Source of the DNA: an uncultured Megasphaera sp.
GTDB taxonomy: Bacteria > Bacillota > Negativicutes > Veillonellales > Megasphaeraceae
DNA length: 26,733 nucleotides
NCBI GenBank assembly: GCA_900554215.1
Contig: USGG01000025.1
Span: 1 to 26,733, forward strand
Direction: 5' to 3'
Part shown: in pieces, positions 9,697 to 15,700 of the stretch
How the letters are laid out: each line of letters starts with the position of its first letter
How positions within the stretch are numbered: the first letter of the stretch is position 1
Notes under the pieces: model-generated
The model's input: only the letters and a program-made list of their open reading frames with translations
What the model was told of the DNA's origin: nothing
Databases searched by the model: none
Made by a program: the position numbers and the translations under genes

Positions 9697-9903
9697 TTAT
9701 TTTTGAGCCATTGCGGCGCGAACGGCGCCGCCGCTTTTTTCATATACGTTTACGCGGCTTTGGGCGAAAGCCGGATGGCCTTCCAGGCGGCGGTAAATCG
9801 TACGGCACAAGCCTGCTGAAATCGGCGTATCTTTAGGCTGGTTCATAAAAGCGATAAGCAATTCAGATTCGAATTGACTCAGCTCTACACATCGTGTTTT
9901 CAT
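9697..9903 (-). CDS. Small hypothetical protein (68 aa)
   Basis: I do not recognise this family. It encodes 68 residues with a mixed, soluble composition: an acidic N-terminal helix-like part (VELSQFESELLIAFM) and a basic C-terminal half (SRVNVYEKSGGAVRAAMAQK). There is no signal peptide or membrane segment. It is probably real for three reasons: AAAGGG lies eight bases before the ATG, a near-consensus sigma-A promoter lies about 60 bases upstream, and a hairpin terminator follows 28 bases after the stop. It therefore seems to be a monocistronic unit divergent from crcB. A short regulatory protein is possible but not shown. Confidence 0.6.
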   Translation of the reverse strand: MKTRCVELSQFESELLIAFMNQPKDTPISAGLCRTIYRRLEGHPAFAQSRVNVYEKSGGAVRAAMAQK

Positions 9904-9961
9904 AGCGTCATCCCTTTGCGTAAATAAATTTTGTTAGCCTGCGGCGTAAGTATTCATTGTC

Positions 9962-9990
9962 ATTTTACTATATTTCCCGTCGTTTTACAA
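9962..9990 (-). promoter_or_regulatory. Sigma-A promoter for the 68-aa gene
   Basis: Read on the minus strand: -35 TTGTAA (9985-9990), a 17-base spacer, -10 TAAAAT (9962-9967). The start codon is at 9903, giving a leader of roughly 50 bases. Confidence 0.65.
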
Positions 9991-10035
9991 GGGAATTGTG
10001 GGCTAAGCACAGCGTATTGTTATGTACTATCCCTA

Positions 10036-10064
10036 TTTTATGGAGCGGTAAAACGTGGTACAAT
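10036..10064 (+). promoter_or_regulatory. Extended -10 promoter for crcB
   Basis: TACAAT (10059-10064) with TG at 10056-10057 and a weak -35 (TTTTAT, 10036-10041). The leader before the start codon is only about 30 bases, too short for a fluoride riboswitch aptamer. Confidence 0.5.
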
Positions 10065-10100
10065 AGGAACGTCATACGCTAAACTAAGGAAGTGTTTTTT

Positions 10101-10481
10101 ATGATGCAGCATATACTGGCTGTGGCCGTCGGCGGCGGCATCGGAGCTGCCCTGCGGTATGCCGTCACGCTCCTTGCCAACGCTCACGGCGGCGTCGTCT
10201 TCCCTTATGGGACCGTTTTGGTCAATATCATAGGCTCCTTTCTCATCGGCCTGCTCATGATGTATTTTCAGGCCCAGGCCGACTTGCCGCCGTCGGTGAA
10301 GCTCTTTGCCGTTACGGGCGTCCTCGGCGGCTTTACGACCTTTTCCACCTTTAATATGGAATTGCTGACCTTTATCCGGGCCGGCGAGATGGGCTTTGCC
10401 CTGCTGTACGGCGGACTGAACGTCGTCGGCGCGTTTTTATTCTGCTGGCTGGGATTGGCGGCGGGGTCGGCGCTGTGGTAA
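10101..10481 (+). CDS. crcB: Fluoride ion channel CrcB/Fluc
   Basis: A small inner-membrane protein of 126 residues that works as an antiparallel dimer and exports fluoride. Four hydrophobic segments are visible. The family marks are GGGIGAALRY (11-20), VNIIGSFLIG (41-50) and the pore motif GGFTTFSTFN (76-85), with the phenylalanines that line the fluoride path. ATG 10101 is preferred over GTG 10092 because AAGGAAG lies about nine bases before it. The gene appears monocistronic and runs convergently into the nitrilase gene, with 11 bases between the two stops and no terminator. Confidence 0.93.
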   Translation: MMQHILAVAVGGGIGAALRYAVTLLANAHGGVVFPYGTVLVNIIGSFLIGLLMMYFQAQADLPPSVKLFAVTGVLGGFTTFSTFNMELLTFIRAGEMGFALLYGGLNVVGAFLFCWLGLAAGSALW

Positions 10482-10492
10482 GAAAGAAGGAT

Positions 10493-11425
10493 TTATTTGC
10501 CGCTGCGGACGATAAGCTCTAAAATATCAGGCCGCGCATAGTGGCCGACGCCGTCGAATTCCATGTGGCTCATCGGCACGGCGTCCATGTCGAGGTCGGC
10601 GTAGATGATGGCTTCCTGATTCCATACGGGCTCGGTGACGCAGTGGCCGTATGGGTCGATAATGCAGCTGCCGCCGATGCATGTTTCGTCTTTCAGCCTG
10701 GCGATTTCATCTTTCGCCAACAGCGTGTCAGGATACATGGCCTTCGTAAAGTACTGGTCGGCGTTGATGACGTAGCAGTGCCCTTCGATGGCGATATGCC
10801 GTATCGTGTCCTGCCATTCGGGATTGTCGTTGGTATTGGGGGCAAGGTACAGGGAGACGCCTTGCTGATACAGGGCAACGCGGGCCAGGGGCATGTAATT
10901 TTCCCAGCAGATGAGGGCGCCCATGGGGCCCCACGGCGTGTCCGTGATGGGGAAATACGTGTCGGGGTCGTGCGAATCGGCCCAAATATACCGTTCCGCT
11001 CCGGTCGGCTTTATCTTGCGGTGCTTTGCGGCGAGCTTGCCGTCGGGGGAAAAGACGAGGTTTGTGCAGTACAGGGAATAGTTCGTGCTGTCCCGCTCCG
11101 TAATGCCGATGCTGACGTAGGCCCCCGCTTCTTTGGCGGCCTTGCCGATGCGGTCGGTGTCGGCGCTGGGGACGACGACGGAATTATCATAGTATATCTT
11201 CCAGTCCCTGCGGCCGTCTTCAGACCGGCTGCCGACGTTGAAGCCGAAGGTCAGCCCGTAGGGATAGCAGGGGACGAGGGATTCGGGGAAGACGATGAGT
11301 TCGGCGCCGTGCGCTCCCGCTTCGGCTATTTGGCTTACGACCTTATCGAGGGTCGCGTCCTTGTCAAACATGATTGGCGACGCCTGCACGACGGCGACGC
11401 GCAGATTTTTTTTCAGTATTTTCAC
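10493..11425 (-). CDS. Nitrilase (carbon-nitrogen hydrolase, true nitrilase branch)
   Basis: A cytoplasmic enzyme predicted to hydrolyse an organic nitrile to the carboxylic acid and ammonia. It has 310 residues. The Glu-Lys-Cys triad is visible as E48 (VFPES), K137 (KHRKIKPT) and C173 in GALICWENYMPLARVAL. The CWENYMPL form is the signature of true nitrilases rather than amidases or N-carbamoylases. Members include aliphatic and aryl-nitrilases and cyanide-hydrolysing enzymes, so the substrate is open. An ATG 42 bases upstream is in frame, but AAAGGAGG lies eight bases before GTG 11425, which is taken as the start. The more upstream ATG would fall within the promoter. Confidence 0.92.
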   Translation of the reverse strand: MKILKKNLRVAVVQASPIMFDKDATLDKVVSQIAEAGAHGAELIVFPESLVPCYPYGLTFGFNVGSRSEDGRRDWKIYYDNSVVVPSADTDRIGKAAKEAGAYVSIGITERDSTNYSLYCTNLVFSPDGKLAAKHRKIKPTGAERYIWADSHDPDTYFPITDTPWGPMGALICWENYMPLARVALYQQGVSLYLAPNTNDNPEWQDTIRHIAIEGHCYVINADQYFTKAMYPDTLLAKDEIARLKDETCIGGSCIIDPYGHCVTEPVWNQEAIIYADLDMDAVPMSHMEFDGVGHYARPDILELIVRSGK

Positions 11426-11457
11426 AGGTGTGGCCTCCTTTGCATGAATATAATCTG

Positions 11458-11466
11458 ATTGTATCA
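11458..11466 (-). promoter_or_regulatory. Extended -10 promoter for the nitrilase gene
   Basis: On the minus strand TGATACAAT: TG at 11465-11466, one base, TACAAT at 11458-11463. The leader to GTG 11425 is about 25 bases. No convincing -35 is seen. Confidence 0.5.
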
Positions 11467-11519
11467 ATAAAACGGCGGTTTGCGAAGAGGGGCCTTTGAG
11501 TTTGACGCGATTGCCCCAT

Positions 11520-11544
11520 TCCTATGTGGATATTATACATAGGA
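11520..11544. repeat. Inverted repeat upstream of the SUFU gene, possible operator
   Basis: TCCTATGT (11520-11527) and ACATAGGA (11537-11544) form a perfect 8-bp inverted repeat with a 9-base spacer. It covers the expected -35 position of the TGCTATAAT promoter just downstream, a typical place for a repressor or activator site. A small RNA hairpin is an alternative only if transcription begins further upstream. Confidence 0.5.
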
Positions 11545-11559
11545 TATAGCCGCCATTTA

Positions 11560-11568
11560 TGCTATAAT
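11560..11568 (+). promoter_or_regulatory. Extended -10 promoter for the SUFU gene
   Basis: TGCTATAAT: TG at 11560-11561 and a perfect TATAAT at 11563-11568, with no good -35. The start codon GTG lies at 11596. Confidence 0.65.
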
Positions 11569-11595
11569 ATGACTGAACTGGTGAGGAGGGATACA

Positions 11596-12318
11596 GTGCG
11601 CATAGATATACAACAACGACCTTCGCGATTTTTTGCCATGAACGACGCCGGCCCCATGCCGCTCCGTCACGGCGAGTACGGCGAACAGGTGCAGGACTAT
11701 TTTCATAAGCTGTTTCCCCACCGCGAATGGAAGGTTTTTTCCGACACGACGGCCAGCCCGATTCCCATCAGCGTGGAAATGCTGTACCCGACCGTAGAGG
11801 AGCCCTTTTATCTCCTGCATACGATAGGGATGAGCGCCGTTCCCATGCATTACCCCGCCGGCAGGCTGGAAATGGGCCACGAGGTGTACGGCGAGCTGTG
11901 CATGATTTTGCCGGCAGACTGGCCCTTCGGCAAGGGGATGGACGTCGCCCTGACCGACGCCGCGGCTTGGCCGATTTGGATGCTCATGGAGCTGGGGCGC
12001 TTTCCCCACGTGCATCAAATCTGGATATCCTATGGGTTTATCCTGCCCAATACGGAGACGTGCGAGCCCTTTTCGCCGATGACGGACTTGTCCGGCGTCA
12101 TCATCGTCCAGTTTGAAGGCGAGTTGGGGGCCCTGACTATGGCCGACGGCACGACGGTCGAGCTGCTCATGCCGATCCTGGCCTATAAGGAAGAGCTGGA
12201 CCTGTGCGATGAAATCGGCGTCGACGCCGTCATAGATGAAATTCTGGAAAGCAACAGGGGTTCCTTTGCCCTGGATGTCCGCCGCGCCAATGTGGCTGCC
12301 GGCGGCATATATGAATAA
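11596..12318 (+). CDS. Suppressor-of-fused (SUFU) domain protein
   Basis: A soluble protein of 240 residues recognised by the bacterial SUFU-like pattern, including LLHTIGMSAVPMHYP, GHEVYGELCMILP and the later PFSPMTDLSGVIIVQFE segment. In animals SUFU controls Hedgehog signalling. Bacterial members have no established general role and often occur as immunity or accessory proteins, so none is claimed here. GTG 11596 follows GAGGAGGG by a few bases and is chosen over an in-frame ATG at 11524 that would lie upstream of the promoter. Fifty-one bases separate it from the FAD-subunit gene, so it may be the first gene of a four-gene unit. Confidence 0.8.
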   Translation: MRIDIQQRPSRFFAMNDAGPMPLRHGEYGEQVQDYFHKLFPHREWKVFSDTTASPIPISVEMLYPTVEEPFYLLHTIGMSAVPMHYPAGRLEMGHEVYGELCMILPADWPFGKGMDVALTDAAAWPIWMLMELGRFPHVHQIWISYGFILPNTETCEPFSPMTDLSGVIIVQFEGELGALTMADGTTVELLMPILAYKEELDLCDEIGVDAVIDEILESNRGSFALDVRRANVAAGGIYE

Positions 12319-12369
12319 AAAGACAAGATAAAGAGAATATATATAAACAGGAAAGGAGATGCACCCAGT

Positions 12370-13188
12370 TTGGTTACAAGTGATACGATTGCAGTACCGC
12401 AGAGCCCGGAAGAGGCGTACCAGGTATACCGCGACGCCGCTTCCGCCGTATTTTTGGCTGGAGCCCAGGGCTTAAAATATAAAAAAGACCATTACGGCCT
12501 CATCGTCGACTTATCGAAGGCCGGGTTGCGGTATATCCGCGACGCCGGCGACGAAGTGGCCATCGGAGCTATGACGACGCTGGCCGACTTGGAGAAATCG
12601 CCGGTCGTGCAGGCCATCGCCGGCGGCGCCATATGCCGGTGTATTCGGGATATCAAGAATTCCGACGAGAAGAAAGCGACGATTGGCGGAGTCGTCGCCG
12701 TAAAAGCGCCCTTTTCCGTCGTGCTGCCCGTGCTGATGTCGCTGCGCGTCGACGTTGTCCTGGAAGGAAAGGGGCGCATGAACCTCGCCGACTATATTCC
12801 CTGCCCGCCTATGCGGGAGATGGTTTCGCAGGTCGTCATTGCGAAGGAAGAGGTATACACGGCCTTTGCGGCCTATCGCAAGCTGCCGACGGACGAACCG
12901 TACCTGACGGGAGCCGTAGCGGCCCTGGACGATGAATGGCGCGTCGTCGTAGGCGGCCGTCCCGGCGTCGCCGCCATTGCCGAAACGGCTAGCGCGGAGC
13001 TGACGGAAAAGGGGATGGCCGTACGGGAGAACGTGGCTCATCTGGCCAGCGAGGAATTGGACTTTGCCAATTACGGTACCTGCTCCGAGCAGGAACGGCG
13101 GAGCCTGACCGTCGACATGGTCCGCAAGCTGATTAAGGAAGCGTGGAAAGGCCGCAGCGCCCAGCTGCAGAAGGCCGGAAAAAGATAA
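12370..13188 (+). CDS. ygfM: FAD-binding molybdopterin dehydrogenase subunit, YgfM-like
   Basis: It resembles the FAD-domain subunit of molybdenum hydroxylases of the xanthine dehydrogenase family, closest in pattern to E. coli YgfM. Shared elements are IGAMTTLADLE, KATIGGVVA, LPVLMSLRVDVVLEG and DYIPCPP. The 272-residue protein lacks a good AGGTDL flavin loop: it has AGAQGL near residue 31 and GVVAVKAP where typical subunits have GNIANASP, so flavin binding could be altered. The start is uncertain. TTG 12370 is 11 bases after AAAGGAGA; no in-frame ATG is nearby. It sits 30 bases before yqeC, whose product serves selenium-dependent hydroxylases, and the two are probably cotranscribed. The molybdenum and iron-sulfur subunits are not in this window. 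Confidence 0.82.
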   Translation: MVTSDTIAVPQSPEEAYQVYRDAASAVFLAGAQGLKYKKDHYGLIVDLSKAGLRYIRDAGDEVAIGAMTTLADLEKSPVVQAIAGGAICRCIRDIKNSDEKKATIGGVVAVKAPFSVVLPVLMSLRVDVVLEGKGRMNLADYIPCPPMREMVSQVVIAKEEVYTAFAAYRKLPTDEPYLTGAVAALDDEWRVVVGGRPGVAAIAETASAELTEKGMAVRENVAHLASEELDFANYGTCSEQERRSLTVDMVRKLIKEAWKGRSAQLQKAGKR

Positions 13189-13218
13189 AGGGCATCATCA
13201 AAAGGAGGAGATTCGTCT

Positions 13219-13992
13219 ATGTATCAAGATAATCGGTGGCTGCGCATGCTGAAGCCGGGCATTACGGCAATCGTCGGGGCTGGCGGCAAGACGACGGTAT
13301 TGGAACGGCTGGGGAAATACGGGCACAACAGCAAGCTGCCCATTATGATCAGCAGCACCGTCCCCATGGACAGCGCTTACATCGATAACGTAGAGCCCTT
13401 CGACGTCATCTGTACGTCCGACGTCGAAAAAGGCGAAGCGTTCTGCGCAGCCCGCATTGCCGACGGCCGCGTGCCGGCCTGGTTTTGGGGCCTCGATGGC
13501 AACGACTGCTACACAGGCCTGCCGACGAAGGTCATCGAACAGCTCAAGGTACGGCATCCGGCCTGGTATATCCTCATAGAAGGAGACGGAGCCAAGGGCA
13601 AATGGCTGAAAGCGCCTCTCCCCGACGACGTGCCCGTTCCGGTAAACTGCGATACGATTATCGGCGTGCTGAACCTGCAAATGCTGGGAAACTCGCTTCT
13701 GCCGGAAAAGGTAGAAGGCATTGAAACGGCGACGATGATTATGGGCCGGTCTCAGGGCGCCGTCATTACGCCGGCTATGCTGGCAAAGCTCATCAAGCAT
13801 CCCCGCGGCATGTTCCGCGGCATGCCCTGCGCCCGCATTTTATTCTGCACGGGGTATAATGCCGTGCAGCACCGCATGACGGAAGCCTTGCTGGACGAAA
13901 TGGAAGATTTCGGACTGGTCGCCAGCGTATTGGCCGACGGCTACAGGGAAGCCTGCACTATCCGGCAGTACGTTTCCTATGAACCTAGATAG
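13219..13992 (+). CDS. yqeC: Selenium cofactor biosynthesis protein YqeC
   Basis: YqeC belongs to a family that co-occurs with selenium-dependent molybdenum hydroxylases and is thought to help mature their labile selenium cofactor. The 257-residue protein shows a P-loop, GAGGKTT (residues 20-26), and the family segment YILIEGDGAKGKWLKAP, and it lacks membrane segments. A strong AAAGGAGGAG precedes the ATG. Its neighbour upstream is the YgfM-like FAD subunit, as expected for this system, but no YqeB, MocA-like protein or hydroxylase large subunit is encoded nearby. The biochemical step is inferred from the family and not shown here. Confidence 0.85.
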   Translation: MYQDNRWLRMLKPGITAIVGAGGKTTVLERLGKYGHNSKLPIMISSTVPMDSAYIDNVEPFDVICTSDVEKGEAFCAARIADGRVPAWFWGLDGNDCYTGLPTKVIEQLKVRHPAWYILIEGDGAKGKWLKAPLPDDVPVPVNCDTIIGVLNLQMLGNSLLPEKVEGIETATMIMGRSQGAVITPAMLAKLIKHPRGMFRGMPCARILFCTGYNAVQHRMTEALLDEMEDFGLVASVLADGYREACTIRQYVSYEPR

Positions 13993-14012
13993 AAAGAAAG
14001 CGTTTACGGTAT

Positions 14013-14900
14013 ATGATAGCAAAATTGAAATTAGCCTTGGGCTGCGTGCTCATCGTCGTCCTGGCTTCGGCCGGCCTTACGATGCACGTCATGAGTCATT
14101 CCTTCGACCGGGTACGGTCCGTCGTCATGCCCTTTGAACGACAGGCCAAGGAGGTATATGTGGGCGACGAATTTTCCCTGCCGCCGGCGGACAACGACCT
14201 GCCCGTATACGACCGGTATACGACGCGGGAGCGCCGGGCCAAAGGGCTGCCGCAGACGTACGGCGCGAAGCGTTCTTACTTTTACGGCGACCACGTTGCC
14301 TATCTGACCTTTGACGACGGGCCGAACCGGGCAAATACGGAGAAAATACTGGATATCTTAGAGCGTGAAAACATACGGGCGACGTTCTTCCTGACCGGGC
14401 GGAACGTAAGTCGCTATCCCGACGTGGTGCGCCGCATATATCAGTCGGGCCATGGCATAGGCGTCCATTCGTATAGCCATGATTACAAAAAATTATACAG
14501 CTCTCCCCAGGTCTATATAGACGAGCTGCTGAAGACGGAAGAGATGATTTACCATATCATCGGCGTCAGGCCGGTCATTTCCCGGGCGCCGGGCGGTACG
14601 GCCGGCCACTTCACGAAGGAATACTGGCAGGCGATTCAGGATATAGGATACGTCGACATCGGCTGGAACGCCTTGACGGGCGACGCCGACGGCACGGGCA
14701 GGACAGCGGAGAAGGCCGTGGAAAACCTGCGGAGCCAGCTGGCGGCCAGACCGTATTTAAATACGCATCTTATCATATTAATGCACGATGCCGCCGGCCA
14801 TGAGGAGACGGTCAAGGCCCTGCCGTCCATCATCGCCATGCTGAAGCAGCAGGGCTATACGTTCCGCGTCGTTACGCCGTCGACGCCGCCGGCCTGGTAG
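14013..14900 (+). CDS. Polysaccharide deacetylase (NodB domain), membrane-anchored
   Basis: A predicted peptidoglycan or chitooligosaccharide N-deacetylase of 295 residues. One hydrophobic N-terminal segment (about residues 7-24) without a clear cleavage site suggests a signal anchor with the enzyme outside the membrane. The NodB domain spans about 90-290 and shows TFDDGP (D101, D102), the metal-binding HSYSH (H152, H156), RAPGG and a final LIILMHD. All catalytic positions are present. The start is 20 bases after yqeC with only a weak AGAAAG ribosome binding site. The ATG keeps the membrane segment complete. It is the last gene of the group; no terminator is evident before the leader promoter. 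Confidence 0.9.
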   Translation: MIAKLKLALGCVLIVVLASAGLTMHVMSHSFDRVRSVVMPFERQAKEVYVGDEFSLPPADNDLPVYDRYTTRERRAKGLPQTYGAKRSYFYGDHVAYLTFDDGPNRANTEKILDILERENIRATFFLTGRNVSRYPDVVRRIYQSGHGIGVHSYSHDYKKLYSSPQVYIDELLKTEEMIYHIIGVRPVISRAPGGTAGHFTKEYWQAIQDIGYVDIGWNALTGDADGTGRTAEKAVENLRSQLAARPYLNTHLIILMHDAAGHEETVKALPSIIAMLKQQGYTFRVVTPSTPPAW

Positions 14901-14919
14901 GATGTACATTAAATTTTTC

Positions 14920-14949
14920 TTGACAACAACCTTCGTTTAGGTATACAAT
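14920..14949 (+). promoter_or_regulatory. Promoter of leader cassette 1
   Basis: A perfect -35 TTGACA (14920-14925), an 18-base spacer, then TACAAT (14944-14949). The arrangement and the following GGCA match the promoter of cassette 2 at 16894-16923. Confidence 0.85.
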
Positions 14950-14992
14950 GGCACCAACAAATTTTAATTATTACACAAAGGAGACCATCTAA

Positions 14993-15154
14993 ATGAAGGT
15001 TTTGTCATCTTTGCCTATGACAATTGCATCTGTCTTTACGTACTTTAGCTGGAGCTTTTTTAGCGCCGGCTATTTCGGCTACGGAAAATACAATAGGGAC
15101 AATGCAGACATGGGCATAGGGAAGGCGGCGGAACCCGTTTTCAGCGGCGTATAG
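14993..15154 (+). CDS. Aromatic-rich leader peptide 1 (53 aa)
   Basis: A short ORF starting at ATG 14993, nine bases after AAAGGAG, and ending at TAG 15152-15154. Ten of residues 15-33 are Phe, Tyr or Trp (F15, Y17, F18, W20, F22, F23, Y27, F28, Y30, Y33). The core VFTYFSW-S-FF-SAGYF recurs in leader 2. It sits between a strong promoter and an intrinsic terminator ahead of the ACT-domain gene, which is the layout of an attenuator leader peptide: shortage of charged tRNA-Phe, -Tyr or -Trp would stall the ribosome in the middle of the peptide. A small hydrophobic protein with its own function is an alternative. I cannot name a described family for it. Confidence 0.85.
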   Translation: MKVLSSLPMTIASVFTYFSWSFFSAGYFGYGKYNRDNADMGIGKAAEPVFSGV

Positions 15155-15201
15155 CATCATACAGATGGATTCGAGCAGGCTCATGGCAGCCTGCTTTTTT
15201 T
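15013..15201 (+). promoter_or_regulatory. Proposed aromatic amino acid attenuator 1
   Basis: Three alternative pairings were found by eye. CATGGGC (15109-15115, about codons 39-41) can pair with GCTCATG (15179-15185) in the upper 5' arm and loop of the terminator, an antiterminator with one G-U. The same CATGGGC can instead pair with GCCTATG (15013-15019, codons 7-9). Without the first pairing the terminator at 15174-15201 forms. A ribosome stalled in codons 15-33 would block the 15013 pairing and leave 15109-15115 free. Only the upper three pairs of the terminator stem are displaced, so the switch is plausible rather than proven. Confidence 0.6.
15174..15201 (+). terminator. Intrinsic terminator of attenuator 1
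   Basis: AGCAGGCT (15174-15181) pairs with AGCCTGCT (15188-15195) around CATGGC and runs into seven T (15195-15201). It lies 20 bases after the leader stop and 22 bases before the ACT gene's start codon. Confidence 0.9.
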
Positions 15202-15223
15202 GTGGAGAAGTGGAGGACTTATC

Positions 15224-15634
15224 ATGCTGAATCAAATTTCATTGTTTGCCGAAAATAAGAAGGGCGCCCTGCGCCGCATTACGTCGGTCCTGGCTCAGGC
15301 CCACATCAATATTTATACGATGCTAGCCAACGACAGCGCCGAATTCGGCATTATCCGCCTCATCGTGACGGACCCGGACAATGCCCTGAAGGCCCTGCAG
15401 GACGCAGGCTACCAGTGCCGCCTGGACAAGGTACTGGCCATCGACATGTCCGACGCGCCGGGCACGCTGGACGGCATTTTGTCGAACTTGCAGGAAGCGA
15501 ACGTATCGATCGACTACTTATACATTTCGTACAACCGCCAGACGTCGACGCCTGTAGCCGTATTCAAGACCAGCGAGCCCGAAACGGAAACGTTTCTGCG
15601 CGGCAAGGGATATATCCTTCTCGATTCCATTTAA
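15224..15634 (+). CDS. Tandem ACT-domain protein
   Basis: A small soluble protein of 136 residues made almost only of two ACT domains. The first covers about residues 1-68 (ISLFAENKKGALRRITSVL...), the second about 70-136 (VLAIDMSDAPGTLDGILSNL...). ACT pairs usually bind amino acids at their interface, and stand-alone tandem ACT proteins are thought to be sensors or partner subunits, often of unknown target. TGGAGGA lies seven bases before ATG 15224, beyond the attenuator's terminator. The aromatic leader upstream and the DAHP synthase gene next door suggest it senses Phe, Tyr or Trp and acts on aromatic metabolism or transport. That role is an inference from context. Confidence 0.85.
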   Translation: MLNQISLFAENKKGALRRITSVLAQAHINIYTMLANDSAEFGIIRLIVTDPDNALKALQDAGYQCRLDKVLAIDMSDAPGTLDGILSNLQEANVSIDYLYISYNRQTSTPVAVFKTSEPETETFLRGKGYILLDSI

Positions 15635-15643
15635 CAGGCCAGT

Positions 15644-15688
15644 AAAAAATCCCCGCAGCTCCTCTGATACGAGGAATTGCGGGGATTT
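15644..15688. terminator. Terminator between the ACT gene and the leftward DAHP synthase gene
   Basis: AAATCCCCGCA (15647-15657) pairs with TGCGGGGATTT (15678-15688), with an inner CCTC/GAGG helix. The A run at 15644-15649 gives a six-base U tract on the minus strand. On the plus strand only three T follow, so it should act best on the leftward gene while also serving the ACT gene. Confidence 0.85.
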
Positions 15689-15700
15689 CTCTGTCTGACG

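Noticed and set aside
9589..9819. Plus-strand 76-codon frame overlapping the orphan gene
   Set aside because: It has no ribosome binding site, runs through the leftward terminator, and the minus-strand frame has promoter, ribosome binding site and terminator.
9904..10100. Possible fluoride riboswitch before crcB
   Set aside because: The predicted transcript leader is only about 30 bases and none of the conserved aptamer segments could be found.
10541..11458. 305-codon open frame on the plus strand
   Set aside because: Antisense shadow of the nitrilase gene; low-complexity Gly/Val/Asp composition without motifs.
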